Assembly: GCA_014281115.1 (NCBI GenBank)
Contig: JACONQ010000007.1
Span: forward strand, 1,302,001 to 1,366,000
From: Laburnicola sp. R22_1
Taxonomy: Eukaryota; Ascomycota; Dothideomycetes; Pleosporales; Didymosphaeriaceae
Length of the DNA stretch: 64,000 bases
Direction: 5' to 3'
The position numbers and the translations under genes were made by a program. Positions 38,252-49,193 of this stretch are shown one piece after another. Each line of letters opens with the position of its first letter. Position 1 is the stretch's first letter. The notes under the pieces are model-generated. The model searched no databases and was not told the DNA's origin. It saw nothing but the letters and a program-made list of their open reading frames with translations.

Positions 38252-38698
38252 TTAGGTGATCCAGGATATCCCAGCATCTACCATTCTCCCTAAGGCTTCA
38301 ATCTTTCGTGTTATCGCATCTATTTCTCCTTGCTCTACGATCATGCGGTCCTTCACGTTTGCCAGTCCTACTTGACTTAGAAACTGGGGCCAGGTCCTAA
38401 TAGGAAGGGTCTTAGTGAATCCATCAGCGATCATATCGCTCAAGGGGGCATATGTCACTCTAATTGACTTCCTTTTTACCTCCTGTCGTAGCCAGTGATT
38501 GTAGATATCCACATGTCGGAGCTTGGTCGTCAGCTGAGAGATCTCCTCGTTGATCAGCCAAATCGTCTGCTTGTTGTCGCACTGAATAGTAATCACTGGG
38601 TCTTCCAGTGTTACTTGAAGTTCGTTAAGCAGCATCCGCGTAAACATAGCTTCCTTAGCTACTTGGGATAGTACTAGGAGCTCTGCCTCAGTTGTCAA
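38252..38698 (-). pseudogene. RNase H domain of copy 3 Pol
   Basis: 148-aa open stretch with the catalytic pattern of Ty1/copia RNase H: TEAELLVLSQ (Glu), TIQCDNKQT (Asp), LRHVDIYNHWLRQEV, and DMIADGFTK (Asp). It is the C-terminal end of Pol, with its stop at 38252. Upstream stops separate it from RT. Confidence 0.85.
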
Positions 38699-39235
38699 AG
38701 TGGTAACCGTGTCCTGCTTGTTGGCTCGCCAGGCGATAAGACCGCCAAATAGTTTAATTGCGTACCCTTAGAAACTCTTCCTATCCATTGTGTTGTCTGC
38801 AAACAATACGTCGCTAGCTACAATAAGACTATCATCTCCTCCAAACTCTAGGGCGTATGTTCGTATAGAGTGTAGGTATAAGAGGACGCAGTCAGTCGCT
38901 TATTAATATGTTAGGCTTAGATTAGTAAGGAAGCGGGCAAGTCGTAAGACAGCGAATACAACGTCAGGGCGTGTATTCACCGCTACAAAGAGTAGGGAGC
39001 CAATTTTGCGTTAGTACAGGTTGATCTCTCCATATGTTACAAGGTCTATGCGGCCAGTAAGCTCTATTCGAGCCATCGGGGTATCGTGGCGAAGGTCATA
39101 ATCAGTTGCGAGTTGGACGATTTTGTCGATATACGCGGCTTGCGATAGCCATATCTTCTACTAGGTTCGGTCTCTCATCACCTCTATTCCAAGGAACCAT
39201 CTCAAATCCCCTCCTCCTATTAGGCTGTATTTCTT

Positions 39236-39740
39236 CTAGAGATCCTTCACGACCTGGTCTGCTAGTGTACGGTTTCGTGGGTGATACGCGAGAATAATAT
39301 CATCAACGTAGAAGAAGATAAACACCCCTTTTCGTACCATGCAACATGGTTTGTGTGGAACTACAGAGAAACCAAGCTCTGTGAGGTAGGCGGTGAAGTC
39401 CCTTTGCCATAGTAAGGGTGAGATCCGCAGGCCATACAGCGCCTTTTGAAGCTGAAGTATCGTGCCTGGACGTGCATACCCGCGTGGCATTCGCATGTAG
39501 ATAACACGATCAATCAATGCATGTACGAAAGCGTTGGTCACGTCGTACTGCTTTAGCTCTAGGTTAAACCGAGCAGCAATAGCCATCAGCATCCTAAACG
39601 ATCTTCCTGCAAGTGTGGCGGCATAGGTCTCTTAGGTAGTAACATTGTTCTATTAATCGCCTCGGACAACTAGCCTTACCTTACACTTCTGGAAGTGGTG
39701 GTGCTAATCAAGCTTGTAGGTGTATACCCACATTAAATCC
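39236..39740 (-). pseudogene. Reverse transcriptase core of copy 3 Pol
   Basis: Open stretch 39592-39236 (118 aa) with QYDVTNAFVHA (first catalytic Asp), YMRMPRGYARPG, LYGLRISPLLWQ and the intact active-site box FFYVDDIILAY. The upstream part (to 39740) carries VYTYKLD-like sequence with stops. The active-site Asp residues are kept; other breaks make the polyprotein non-functional. Confidence 0.87.
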
Positions 39741-39745
39741 AGTAT

Positions 39746-40264
39746 CTAGATCCCTTCTCGTCTTGCCTGAATAGTAGACACCTCAGTCCATAACTTCGTT
39801 TGTTTGTGGCTATCAAGGTGTTCTTCCTCAGCTTTCTTAAAGAGCATATAGAGTGGGTGCGTAGGCTTGAGCCCATTCGGAGGAGGTGCTAGTAACAGTT
39901 CACTGTAATGAGGCTGATAGCCTTTCATTATCATGCGTTCAATGCTTGCGTCATCCAGTTTCTTCCCCTCTACTTCACAAACGTGACCTGCTTTAGTACC
40001 AGCCATAAAGGCTGCGGCCCATAGTGCAGTGGCTTTCGCTTCACTGGGTAAGGAACTGAGTGGAGATCGGAGTCTGTCCAGATCGTGGGAGAGGGGCAAC
40101 TGGGGATCAACCAGCTTTCCTTCCTCTTCACGCAGGAGGGCTCTCTCAACAGGCTGTATTCCTCCAGGGCGAGGCAGGGCTGGATCTAGCTCCTGATCAT
40201 CTCTAGCGCTGGGCAGCGAGTTGGGGCACTGCTCGTATCCATCTGAGCTCATCAGTTGCGCCAA
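39746..40264 (-). pseudogene. Integrase-RT linker of copy 3
   Basis: 172-aa open stretch of low similarity to anything I know, polar and Pro/Ser/Glu-rich. By position it is the spacer between integrase and RT. It starts MAQLMSSDGYEQCP by convention only; it is an internal piece of the polyprotein. Confidence 0.6.
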
Positions 40265-40333
40265 TAAGGCTGCTAGTGGTGGTGTACTTGGCGGCGTCGG
40301 GTAGGGTATGACCTTCCTCCCGCGCTCGTCGTA

Positions 40334-41430
40334 CTAGGGTGTCCCCACTTGCTCAGAAGGAGAGTCGTCCGTCGCTTCATCCTCATAGAACCTGCTTGTA
40401 GCATCGTTCTGTTGTGATGGTGAAGGCGGTAGCTCTATCATCCTAATCCAAGTTGCAATTTCTTCAAGGGTACTGTGCATAAGATTGTCCATAATGTGTT
40501 TCATGTCTCCATCGAAGATGCTATCTTCGTCAAACACTACGTCGCGGGTGCTGATAACCTTGCCCATCAACAGTATCCATATCCTAAAGATGTTTGAGGA
40601 AACGTAACCCACTAAGTATCCAATCCATGCCTTTAGGTCAAGTCTTTGTAGACGTCCTTTGCCACGCTTCATATCATCTGTTATGGCAAAGGCCTTGCAA
40701 CCATATGCTCGTAGATGGGATTGGTTTGGTTTGCGTGGGGACGTGACTATCCCATTTTGAAAGGCGACAGCGGTAAAGAACGCTTTATAGGGCGTCTTCC
40801 AGCGATTCGAATACTTAGGTGTTCGATTGTATAGGTATACAGCGGTTCGAGTCACTTCAGGCCATACTTCCCATAGTAGATTCGCGTCAAGGCGCATTGC
40901 ACGAGCTTTCTCCTTTACCACACCCCCTAAGCGTTCAGCTCCGCCGTTTTGGGCTTAGGTATCAGGTGCTGAGGGCTCGACTGCTATACCTTGCTCGTCC
41001 CTCCACCTCTAGGCTTCGGCTGAGCGAAACGTCTCATTATCAGTCTCAATAACTTTAACCATAATCCCAAATTAGTTCTTCATAAATGTAATAAATGTTT
41101 AGAGGGTTTTAATAATTAATCTGGCAGGTCGGTTGTCTTTAAAATAGAAATCCCATAGCATACCAGTAACTCTACACATGATTAGCATTTAGCTCTTCTC
41201 CTTTATGTTACTCCCTTCTTCGTAATCATAAAAGTCTAGGGCTATTCGCTCTCCTAGACCTTCTAGGATTGTTCAGGAGGTTCTTCTTATCTGTCGCTTA
41301 GACTTTGATCTTCCACATGCGTCGCACTTGACGGTAGGAATGCCAATAATCTTCACCCCCTCAGAGTGATGCACGAGGTGCTCAAGTGCCTGAGGTCCTG
41401 GGTGTCCCAGTCGTTTGTGCCACATCTCAC
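40334..41430 (-). pseudogene. Integrase of copy 3
   Basis: Minus-strand integrase from a zinc-binding start (LWHKRLGHPGPQALEHLVHH near 41420-41360, then CDACGRSKSKRQ) to the C-terminal region (open 40921-40334, with VWPEVTRTAVYLYNRTP, LRAYGCKAFA and VISTRDVVFDED). Core residues seen: IETDNE (Asp) near 41035 and QNGGAERLGG (Glu) near 40940. Several stops lie between these parts. Confidence 0.8.
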
Positions 41431-41440
41431 CGCTCGCTCG

Positions 41441-41860
41441 TTATCGCGGCTTAATTGTGCGTGCTTTGGTTGTTGCAAAGGTTAATTTTGGCTCAGAGAC
41501 ATTGTTGTACTCAACAACCCATTGTCCGTATCGTTCTTCAAGGAGCGCAACAGCACTATCGTCGTACCGGCGTAGTACGGTAGGGTTTGACTTGGTATCC
41601 CACCATAGGCCTTGTTGTCGGAGTACTCTAAATGAGACAAGGTTACAGTGTAGGTCTGGGCAGAAGGCCACATCTCTGAGGTAAAGGCGGCGTGTTGAGT
41701 CTGCAGTCTTCACTCTCACATATAGTGAGCCATATGCCATAATCCATACGCGTGAGTTCCCTGCCCATAAGAAATCTCCTGGTGTGGGTGGCTGAGTGTT
41801 TGTGAATTGTCTGATATCATTTGCTACATAGCACGTTGTCCCTAAGTCGAGGATAAAGGA
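41441..41860 (-). pseudogene. Aspartic protease of copy 3
   Basis: Open from a stop at about 41863 with the active-site motif LDLGTTCYVAN (Asp of the D-x-G-T type), then YVRVKTADSTRRLYLRDVAF and CPDLHCNLVSFRVLRQQGL, typical of the Ty1/copia protease-to-integrase transition. Ends at 41441. Confidence 0.8.
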
Positions 41861-42079
41861 TTATTCAAGTGGGTACCTTGACTGTTTCGTCATAAAAGAG
41901 GCGGCGGCTATCGCAATATTAACCTCTCCAATTTGCCTTCCATATAGTCACTCTTCTGTGGAAGCTTCTATTGTTGGAGTCGCTGAGTGCGACTTCTTAA
42001 GAGCTGGGGTCTTCAATTGTGGCCTTTTCGCTAAGCGTATTTCCTCCTAAAGTTCAGCATTATTGCTAATCCTTTCTTG

Positions 42080-43171
42080 AGCCATTCTCTTAACGCCGTC
42101 TCAGGCTCTCCAATTTAGAGGCGCTGTCTCTGGCATTGCATACCAACACTTGTTGAGATCATATGGTCCATCACAAGCCTTATACTTCTACATTGTATGG
42201 TCAATCGTATCACTATCGCAATAACTACGCTTTTGACGTTGGTTACGACCTCTTCCGCAGGTTAGTTTAGTATTGGCATTATCATCAGCTTCTTCTCCAG
42301 CAAGGGTTGGTCCTCCAGCTGCGAAGGCTGCTCTGGACGATTTGCTCTTAGCTAGGTATAATAGGTTGGCTTGTTTTCTAAATCGTAGGAACATGTTGGT
42401 GGCCGTCACCATAGGATCTAGGAGGCCGTTTTCCATAAATAAGATTGTCCATCCTTGGAAATTCTTTGCTGTAGCTTTCACAAAGTCGTTCTTAATGAAT
42501 TAATCGTTCAGGCAGTCAGGTACACCAGTCGCTTTGGCTTCTGTAACCGCGTAGTCCACTTCAATAAGCCAGGTGTCCCAATAGGCTGTTGTCCTCATTA
42601 GTTTAAGGGCTACTTAGTATCGTTCCCTTGCTTTGTTAAGCTCGTCCTCTAATCTCACGCCTACAGTAGCGGCGAGTTTAATTATCCAGCTTCGATATGG
42701 TTGGGACGGCTTGCAGCAGTTAGTAAATAGGTGTGAGGATACTGTCGTCCGAATGAAGTCGGTGACCTGAGAGAAGTGGGTTTGTTCTCGTTGATATTTC
42801 TGATCGAGGACCTTGTATTCTTCAAAAATGGACTTGAAGTCGTCTACGTCTTCTTTGTATGAGGTCTTGCCGGCGTTCGAGAGGTCGGACGGTCGAGCCG
42901 GTGCAAACGGGGGTATCACTGCGTGCTGCCCGTGATTCGCTCGGTATTGGGTTTGATGTTGGTTTATCGCCGCTGTAGCTGCTTGATAGCCGACTATCAA
43001 GGGCCTGATTGGGGCGATAGGTTCGGCGAGTGGCTGGGCCATCTGTTTAGGGTCGATCTTCGACCAGACGTTCAACAACACACACTTCGACTCCAGTTGT
43101 GCGATCCACTTGATCCACTGGGTATAGTCCATAAGGATTACTGTGGGGTCGCGATTTGGGGTAGTTAACAT
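42080..43171 (-). pseudogene. Gag of copy 3
   Basis: The first open stretch is 43171-42614 (185 aa, MLTTPNRDPTVILMDYTQWI, helical capsid-like), the second 42481-42188. They are followed by a degenerate zinc knuckle (KACDGPYDLNKCWYAMP near 42130-42180) in which the expected first Cys is missing. Stops at about 42614 and 42188 break the frame. Confidence 0.75.
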
Positions 43172-43278
43172 CTTGATAGATTTTGATCGTTCTGTGCGAC
43201 GTCGCGTCGTTTCGGCTCGAGTTGTATCGGCGTTCTAGTTGTTCTAGTGTTTAAGGTAGAGGCAGTGAGACTCTTAAT

Positions 43279-43496
43279 TGTCAGATTAAAGGGTTTATTA
43301 ATGAATAAAGTCCATATCTTAATAATGCGTAATGTTGGTTGTTGTTGTTCTTCAGGGTGTCCTCCCTCTAGAGGTCTGCTTGTGCGCTGTTTTGGTTCTT
43401 GGCTAATCCTCCATACTATCCCTATTTGGGTAGGGGCTGTTTCATCTCTCTCCTGCCACTCACGATAGTTGTTCGGATCACCTATCCAATCTGACA
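43279..43496 (-). repeat. Right LTR (5' LTR) of copy 3
   Basis: 218 bp, tgtcagatta...atctgaca. Directly preceded by the primer-site sequence tgagactcttaat at 43266-43278. Confidence 0.95.
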
Positions 43497-43501
43497 TCTC
43501 T

Positions 43502-44128
43502 AACAGCTGCATTTAACAACTACTATTTAGATAATAACCTATTTAGTTTATTATAGTAAGTTCTTAACTTTACTATACTTATTAACACTTATATAATATA
43601 GATAGATATAAAATTAATACCTTATCTACGCTATCCTAACTATTTACTAGCAACACTTACTAATAGTAAGTGCTACTATACTTGCATATAGCTATTTAAG
43701 AAGGAGAAGGAGAAAAAGAAGAAGGAGGGTAATAATAGAAAAATAGATAATATTAGGGTCCTTAAAAAGGTAGTAGTAAGGTGCTATAACTTGCCTAAAA
43801 GTACGCTTATTAATTTAATCTTATATAATTACTAATATATAGTACTAGAAACTAAGAAAGATACTATATTTATTAAAAGGAAGCTAAAAAGGATATAATT
43901 CCTTATTAAGTATATTAAAGAGGGTAATAGTTTCTACCTAGAGTATATAGTGTATATTAAGGCGCTCTACAAGTATTACTACTTGCAGAGATAGTTGCTA
44001 GGTATTATCTATTTATAGCTTAATTATAAAAGGGGTGTTTAGTGCTACTTTATCTAGTTTAAAATTAAACTGTTTAGCTTAAAAAGCAAAATCAAACACA
44101 TGTTGAGCACCTTGCGGTAACAAGACCA
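43502..44128. other. Right remnant of the older insertion in the split gene
   Basis: AT-rich, RIP-like DNA. A plus-strand frame with few stops (ETKKDTIFIKRKLKR to YYYLQR, near 43850-43990) suggests coding remains of a transposon I cannot identify. Together with 37776-37985 it makes an insertion of about 840 bp once copy 3 is removed. Confidence 0.45.
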
Positions 44129-46783
44129 CTGCAGAGCGCAGACACAACCAAACGCCTCCAGCAAACGCAGCTGATGCTCATCATAAACAGTATCCGCTTG
44201 CCGGTAAATACGGCAAAAGATCCCTACAGAAGCGTTGTGAAAGCATGGACGTCGGCATTGAATGCTATGGAGCGACTCATCTGCGGCGTACCACAAAGAG
44301 CTGAAGATGGATCTGTCCTCTTAGCAATTTAATCTTGGCACCTGTATCCCAACATGCACGTGCTCGCCGAGAAGGTAAAAGAGGTCAATCAAAAAGACGA
44401 TCTCATGGTTGATTCCCTGCTAACCATCTCGGCCACTGCGGGGGATACCACAAAAGAGGGTGTCTTCTGGTCCTTGCCATTGTCACGCATGCGATACTAC
44501 TCACCTCCGGTTCTTGCCGAGCGGCACCTCGCGTCCGACACGTCAAGAATTACCATGGAAGAATTCCAGATTGTTTTCCTAGGGGCAGTGATTGCACAGT
44601 CAAGAGATATCTGCTCAGATGAGTTGAGGTGCTGCAAATTCATCATCACTCTTGATGAACGCTTTCGAGAATTGAATCATATTCCTCTTCCGTGGTTCGT
44701 CATTCTCGCGAAAGCTGCTGTTAGGGTCACCCAGGCGCGTGGCCCAACACAAGCACATTTTCTCAAGCTATTGAAGCTCGGTGTGAGAAGATGTAAGAAC
44801 TTCCTCAGTCACCCGGATTATAAGCCGCCATACTTATTTGGCCTGGGTTACTTTCACGTACTGGTGCAGCTCTTGGGGGATGTCGAGGAGAGAATCAGTC
44901 TACTGCGACGTGCTGCAAAATCCCGAGGACTCCGTTCCACTGAAGCTATTATTCGATATGTCAAGCCTGATGCATCAAACGTCCTGTCTACGTACGACTA
45001 CGAATTTTCCACGGCCGTACCCAACGCACGAACATCGCTCAAACGATCCGCCGAAGAGCTAGAAGCACCAGATACGGGACACTATCGCTTTGCAATTGGA
45101 AAATGCTTCAAGACTATGGCTTCATGTCACTGCGGACTTGAGACTGGTAGGCTCTGCAGATGCATCGACCCAGCAGGTGAAGAATGCATATGTAGTACAG
45201 TACATGCTCATTGCGACGAGAGCTGTCATCCTGGTTTCAGCTTACGTTGTTCAACAAACCCACCCCTTCCCTTGATGTGCAGTACCATGGAATGTGCCGG
45301 ACATGGTGGATACGCAGGTTGCTTCAACAGGCTCACCCAATATTCCCTCGAAAGAGAAGGCGAGAAATCAGGCTTGATTCCTCCAAGCTCGTTCGAAGAG
45401 CACGACACCTCACAGTTCCTACTCCGATATCCGAGTGACGGCCCAATGACGACATACGGAATGCTTTTGGGACACGAACAGGCTGCTCTCTATGTCCCAA
45501 AGCCCATGGCAACATGCTACACGTATACCCTAGATGTACGTGATGGCCTAACCGCGACTATGGATGAAATTGAAGCTGCTATACAAGCAGACTCCTTTGA
45601 TCCCAAAGGTACGGATTTCTCGCACTGGTGGGAAGAGTGGTCGAACATTGGATCTGAACAGCTAATTACTTCATTTGATGCGTTCACTTTTGCTTCACAT
45701 CTTTATTCGGGCCTGGACGGAGCAACTGTGAGAATCGAAGTTATCGAGAAGCCGATGTATGAGGCTCCATGGGCAGATCAAAACTGCTATATGTCTGGGT
45801 TTCACAGGTACCATAGCACGCATGGCGAAAAGCTTGACATGCCTTATGCCACGGATAGAAGTTCTTCCGTTGAAACTGAGGGGGTGATTGAGAGTGTGCA
45901 ACCAGCAGAGTATCCCCCGAGTGATGCTATCGGAGTCGCAAACAATCCATATGAGGACGCAGAAGACTGCGGGGAAGCGAAAGAAGCGTCGCATTTGACG
46001 CACTCAGGAAGCATGCAGTCTTTGTTAGCCCGAGCTTTCTCATTATTAGCTTATTTTGAGTCTGGCGAGTTCAACATCGAACCGAAAAGCCTTCGTGGAG
46101 TCATGGCCATGGCTCACGTGGATTCCATCTACGTCTCATCAGCTCTAATAACAGACCCCTCCACCCCAAGCCGCAAATACCCTATCAGAAGAGTCTTCGG
46201 CAACCTCGCTCGACCTGAGATGGGCCTCCTTGTTCCGCCTTCTAATCCCAGACTAGCCGAGCCCGACCCTGTATCATGGAAGCTGATCAACCATTCCGCC
46301 TTCGATGGCAAATTTCAAGACTGCTTTGCGAGCACATCCCTGCACCTCACATTCACCGATTTCGAAATGCCACTCGACGTCGGCATCCGCGGTCTCCGAG
46401 ATCGCCAAGTAGTCCTTCTCGAATCACTCATCTCCATCGACGATTGCGGAAGAAACATCGGCGACCTAGATGTACTTTCCATCTTTGCTAGTCGGCTATT
46501 TTCGACCAGCAAGCCTTGCCAGCACAAGGCTAAGCAGCCAGAAAATCAAGAGCTCTCAAAGATGCCTGTTTCCTTGGACTGTTGGGACGAGTTTTTGGAT
46601 TTGCCAGATTTGCCAGACAGCATTTCGGTATTTCGGGCTAGCGGCAATTGGCAGGCTCGATTGGGTGCGGCTGTTGCTGCGATACAGGCTGGAAAACGGG
46701 TTCATGTCCTATCTACGACTCTTTGTTTATTCTGTTTAGATGAGGCGATACGCGTTGCGGATATCGATATCATCATTATGTAG
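44129..46783 (+). pseudogene. 3' part of the split unknown gene (Cys-rich middle)
   Basis: Gene sequence resumes at the second copy of ctgcagagcgca (44129-44140) in the frame left at 37775. There is one in-frame TAA (44330-44332), then 817 codons are open to 46783; the open frame with its own ATG starts at 44354 (809 aa). With the 5' part the original would be about 1,085 aa. Visible parts: TTKEGVFWSLPLSRMRYYSP; a Cys-rich block at about 45095-45320 (CHCGLETGRLCRCID, ECICSTVHAHCDESCHPGF), perhaps metal-binding; an acidic stretch; and a C-terminal SLDCWDEFLDLPDLPD. No membrane segments. No family recognised. The 809-aa frame could still be made if a new promoter exists. Confidence 0.7.
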
Positions 46784-46994
46784 GTATGAGGAGCAGGTGT
46801 GCTACCCTGAGGACTGGCGCGGTCCGGGAGTGCCCCCTGTTCTATACGGTCTTGAAAATCTTACTACTAAACGACATTTAAATTGGCGGGGGTTCTCGAA
46901 TTGGAATTGAGTACAGGCTTTGGAGTTCTGGTTTGGAATTCGCCCTACCCAGTTGATGTGATGAATGAAGAGAAATTACTGCCATGTTTGTGGA
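46784..46994. other. Intergenic, no gene seen
   Basis: Balanced sequence downstream of the split gene. Nothing recognisable. Confidence 0.4.
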
Positions 46995-47008
46995 GAAGGA
47001 ACCGCTAT

Positions 47009-47111
47009 TGAAGATCGTCATCGTGTGGAGATTCTAACCAAGTTCGAGTCCGCACCATACACAGAGAGGGTAAAACAGGAGGCACTAAAACCTAGTACCT
47101 AGCACACAGTG
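47009..47111. mobile_element. 103-bp SINE-like insertion with 14-bp target duplication
   Basis: The 14-mer gaaggaaccgctat stands at 46995-47008 and again at 47112-47125; what lies between is an inserted unit. It contains agttcgagtcc, close to the RNA polymerase III B box, and ends gcacacagtg. A second, diverged copy is at about 62681-62780. A clear A box was not found, so SINE is a suggestion; another retroposed fragment is possible. Confidence 0.6.
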
Positions 47112-47355
47112 GAAGGAACCGCTATAAATCTCTCTTTAAGAAAACCATGCAAAAATAGCTATTTATAGAGGTTAAAAGTTTCAACTTTAGCCGAGGATCT
47201 CTAATCTTGAGCGTTACCCCGCTACCCAGCAACCGGTAGATTCTTTCACCGATGGAGGATACGTCCACCCTCCCGTAGACCTTCGTCTTCTTACCTTCCG
47301 CGACAGTAACATTCGATCAACCTAATTGCAGTCGCAACACCCTCAGACGGACGCC

Positions 47356-47613
47356 ATGGATAAAGTCTGGTTCAAGCTCAAGCAGACTCACTACCCGCCC
47401 GGCCCTGAGGACGTCATTCTCGCCGGTGATGGCAATGACACGGATGCGTCCATCTGCTTGGGCCACTGCATCACGGACCTTAAGCGCATTGACTTCCCCA
47501 TCAACCGTGGCGAGGTGCTGACCTTCCCACCACGTATGAAGGTCTTCCAGGCGTCCTCGCTCGAGTTCGAGTGGCAACAGCGTAGTCAACGTAGCGTAGC
47601 ACGGTACGGTTGA
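47356..47613 (+). pseudogene. Truncated 5' end of an unknown gene
   Basis: Open frame MDKVWFKLKQTHYPPGPEDV...ICLGHCITDLKRIDFPINRG, with balanced codon use and a C/T-rich upstream region. About 75 codons look real; from about 47580 the sequence turns into repeat-like DNA (gtagcgtagcacggtacgg) and stops at 47613. It appears to be the N-terminus of a longer fungal protein cut by a transposon. No function is assigned. An in-frame ATG at 47326 adds 10 residues. Confidence 0.55.
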
Positions 47614-47798
47614 CCCTTATTGCTCTACGCTACAGCTTGTATGGGCGCTACGTACGTATAGGAGCCGCTAGAAATGCTAGATTACGCCCTATAACTATAG
47701 TACAGCCTAAAAAGCTCTCTATAGTCTATAGGTGCTAAGCTCTTTCCTAATTAGGTAATTAGTGATTATTATTTAGTGTTAAGGTTATTAAAAAGTTA
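47614..47798. other. AT-rich flank, probable hAT relic
   Basis: Left flank of pogo element 3. By position it continues at 53113, where hAT-like coding remains begin. No reading frame seen. Confidence 0.4.
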
Positions 47799-47869
47799 AC
47801 GTACTTTGCACTCGAGTCGATCATTCCATCGAGTCGATCACTTTGCCAAGACCCCACCAAAACGTACTA

Positions 47870-49193
47870 CTGTGCCAAGCCAAAAGTCTGTTCCCCCAAC
47901 ACGCTAACGCGCGTACACCAACACCAACACCCTATTTTCAACACTACATTACTCCACCAATATGAGCTCTTTTGGTGTAGAAATTTCAGGAAATTGTCAC
48001 CGCAATGCCGAATTATCTGTCCAGCAACGGGATTTAATTATCGCGAAGTGTGAGGCGGGCGCGTCATCGCGGGAGTTGGCTAAGGAGTTTAACTGTACGC
48101 GTCGCTGCATCAACAAAACACTTTAGAGATATGGAGAACAACACCACAATCAATCGCGGCCTCGATCAGGGCGTCCCTAGGCGCTTAATACACATAACAA
48201 GCGTGTACTCTATCGAGAGGCACGAAAAAACCCGAGGATCGAATACCTAGCCCTCCTCCGCGAGGCCTCCCTCCGCCGCATCTCTCGAACGACTGCATAT
48301 CGCGCATTGAAGGCAGAGAGCCTGACCAACTTCCAGGCAGCGCGGAAGCCCAAGATCACTCGCGCGGTGGCCCAGGAGAGGCGTTAATTCGAACGGGAAT
48401 ATCGCAATTAGGATTGGCGCGGACAGCCCTTCTGGTTCTCAGATGAGTGCTCTATTCAAAGACGCTCCGGCGGCACATCTACATAGGTTTTTCGCCTCCC
48501 ACACAAGAAATAGAGACATAAGATAATCGAGAAGACAGTTATATCAAGATCTCGCGCGACAATAGTGTGGGCGAGTATCTGGCTTAATTAGAGAGGGCGG
48601 GTTCGGCAGAGTCCCTTAGTGATCATGCCCAGGGACCCAGCAGCTTGTCGCAAAGGATACAGCGCATGGAGTTATATTAAAGCTCTACGCAAAGGACTCC
48701 TCTATAATTATCACGCAGGAGATATCTATATGCACGACAACGCGCCCATCCACAGGGCGCGACAGTCGCTCGATTTTTTAGCGGAACACGGCATACAACT
48801 GATTGAGTGGCCGCGTTATTCCCCCAACATCAACCCCATCGAACATCTCTGGTGGTCCCTTAAGAGAGAACTCCATAAGCGTTACCCTAATATAGGCGAC
48901 CTTAGCGACGGCGATAAGGACTTTGAGACCTTCTGCGCGGCGTTGAAAGATTGCTGGCGTAGGATCCCTAATTCGCTAATTCGCAAGCTTATACTTAGTA
49001 TGCCGCGCCGCCTACTTGCTCTCTAGCGTGCGCGCGGGTATCAAACAAAATATTAATCAAATAATTATCTCTATATCAATTATCAACTCTCCAGGAGCGA
49101 TATTGGGGGTGCCGGAGCGCTCTGCGCGACGGGGTGGTGATGATGGCGGACCTCGCTTACCCCTGCGGGGAACAGACTTTTGGCTTAGTACTG
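47870..49193 (+). mobile_element. Tc1/mariner element nested in pogo element 3
   Basis: 1,324 bp. Inverted repeats ctgtgccaagccaaaagtct (left) and cagtactaagccaaaagtct (inverse of the right end) share aagccaaaagtctgttcccc. TA flanks at 47868-47869 and 49194-49195. The inside is moderately RIP-damaged. Confidence 0.85.
47962..49026 (+). pseudogene. Tc1/mariner (DDE_3) transposase relic
   Basis: A single plus-strand frame of 355 codons from ATG 47962 to TAG 49026, interrupted by about seven in-frame stops but without frameshift. N-terminal helix-turn-helix (LSVQQRDLIIAKCEAGASSR to CTRRCINKTL), then the DDE_3 core: FSDECSIQRRSGG (first Asp), YMHDNAPIHRARQSLDF (second Asp) and WPRYSPNINPIEHLWWSLKR (catalytic Glu). 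All three catalytic residues are still present. The last 135 codons (48619-49026) are open. Stops fit Trp or Gln codons changed by RIP. Confidence 0.87.

Larger units (their letters stand above)
37986..43496 (-). mobile_element. Copia-type LTR retrotransposon, copy 3 (youngest, complete)
   Basis: 5,511 bp on the minus strand with two 218-bp LTRs (37986-38203 and 43279-43496) that differ at only three sites, all G/A. The target duplication tctct lies at 37981-37985 and 43497-43501. The pyrimidine tract caccccctcagc after the left LTR is the complement of the polypurine tract. Long pieces of gag, protease, integrase, RT and RNase H are still open, broken by scattered stops. It lies inside the older insertion that splits the unknown gene. 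Confidence 0.95.

Noticed and set aside
47013..47060. tRNA gene suggested by the B-box-like gttcgagtcc
   Set aside because: No cloverleaf can be drawn and the unit has its own target duplication; treated as SINE-like instead.
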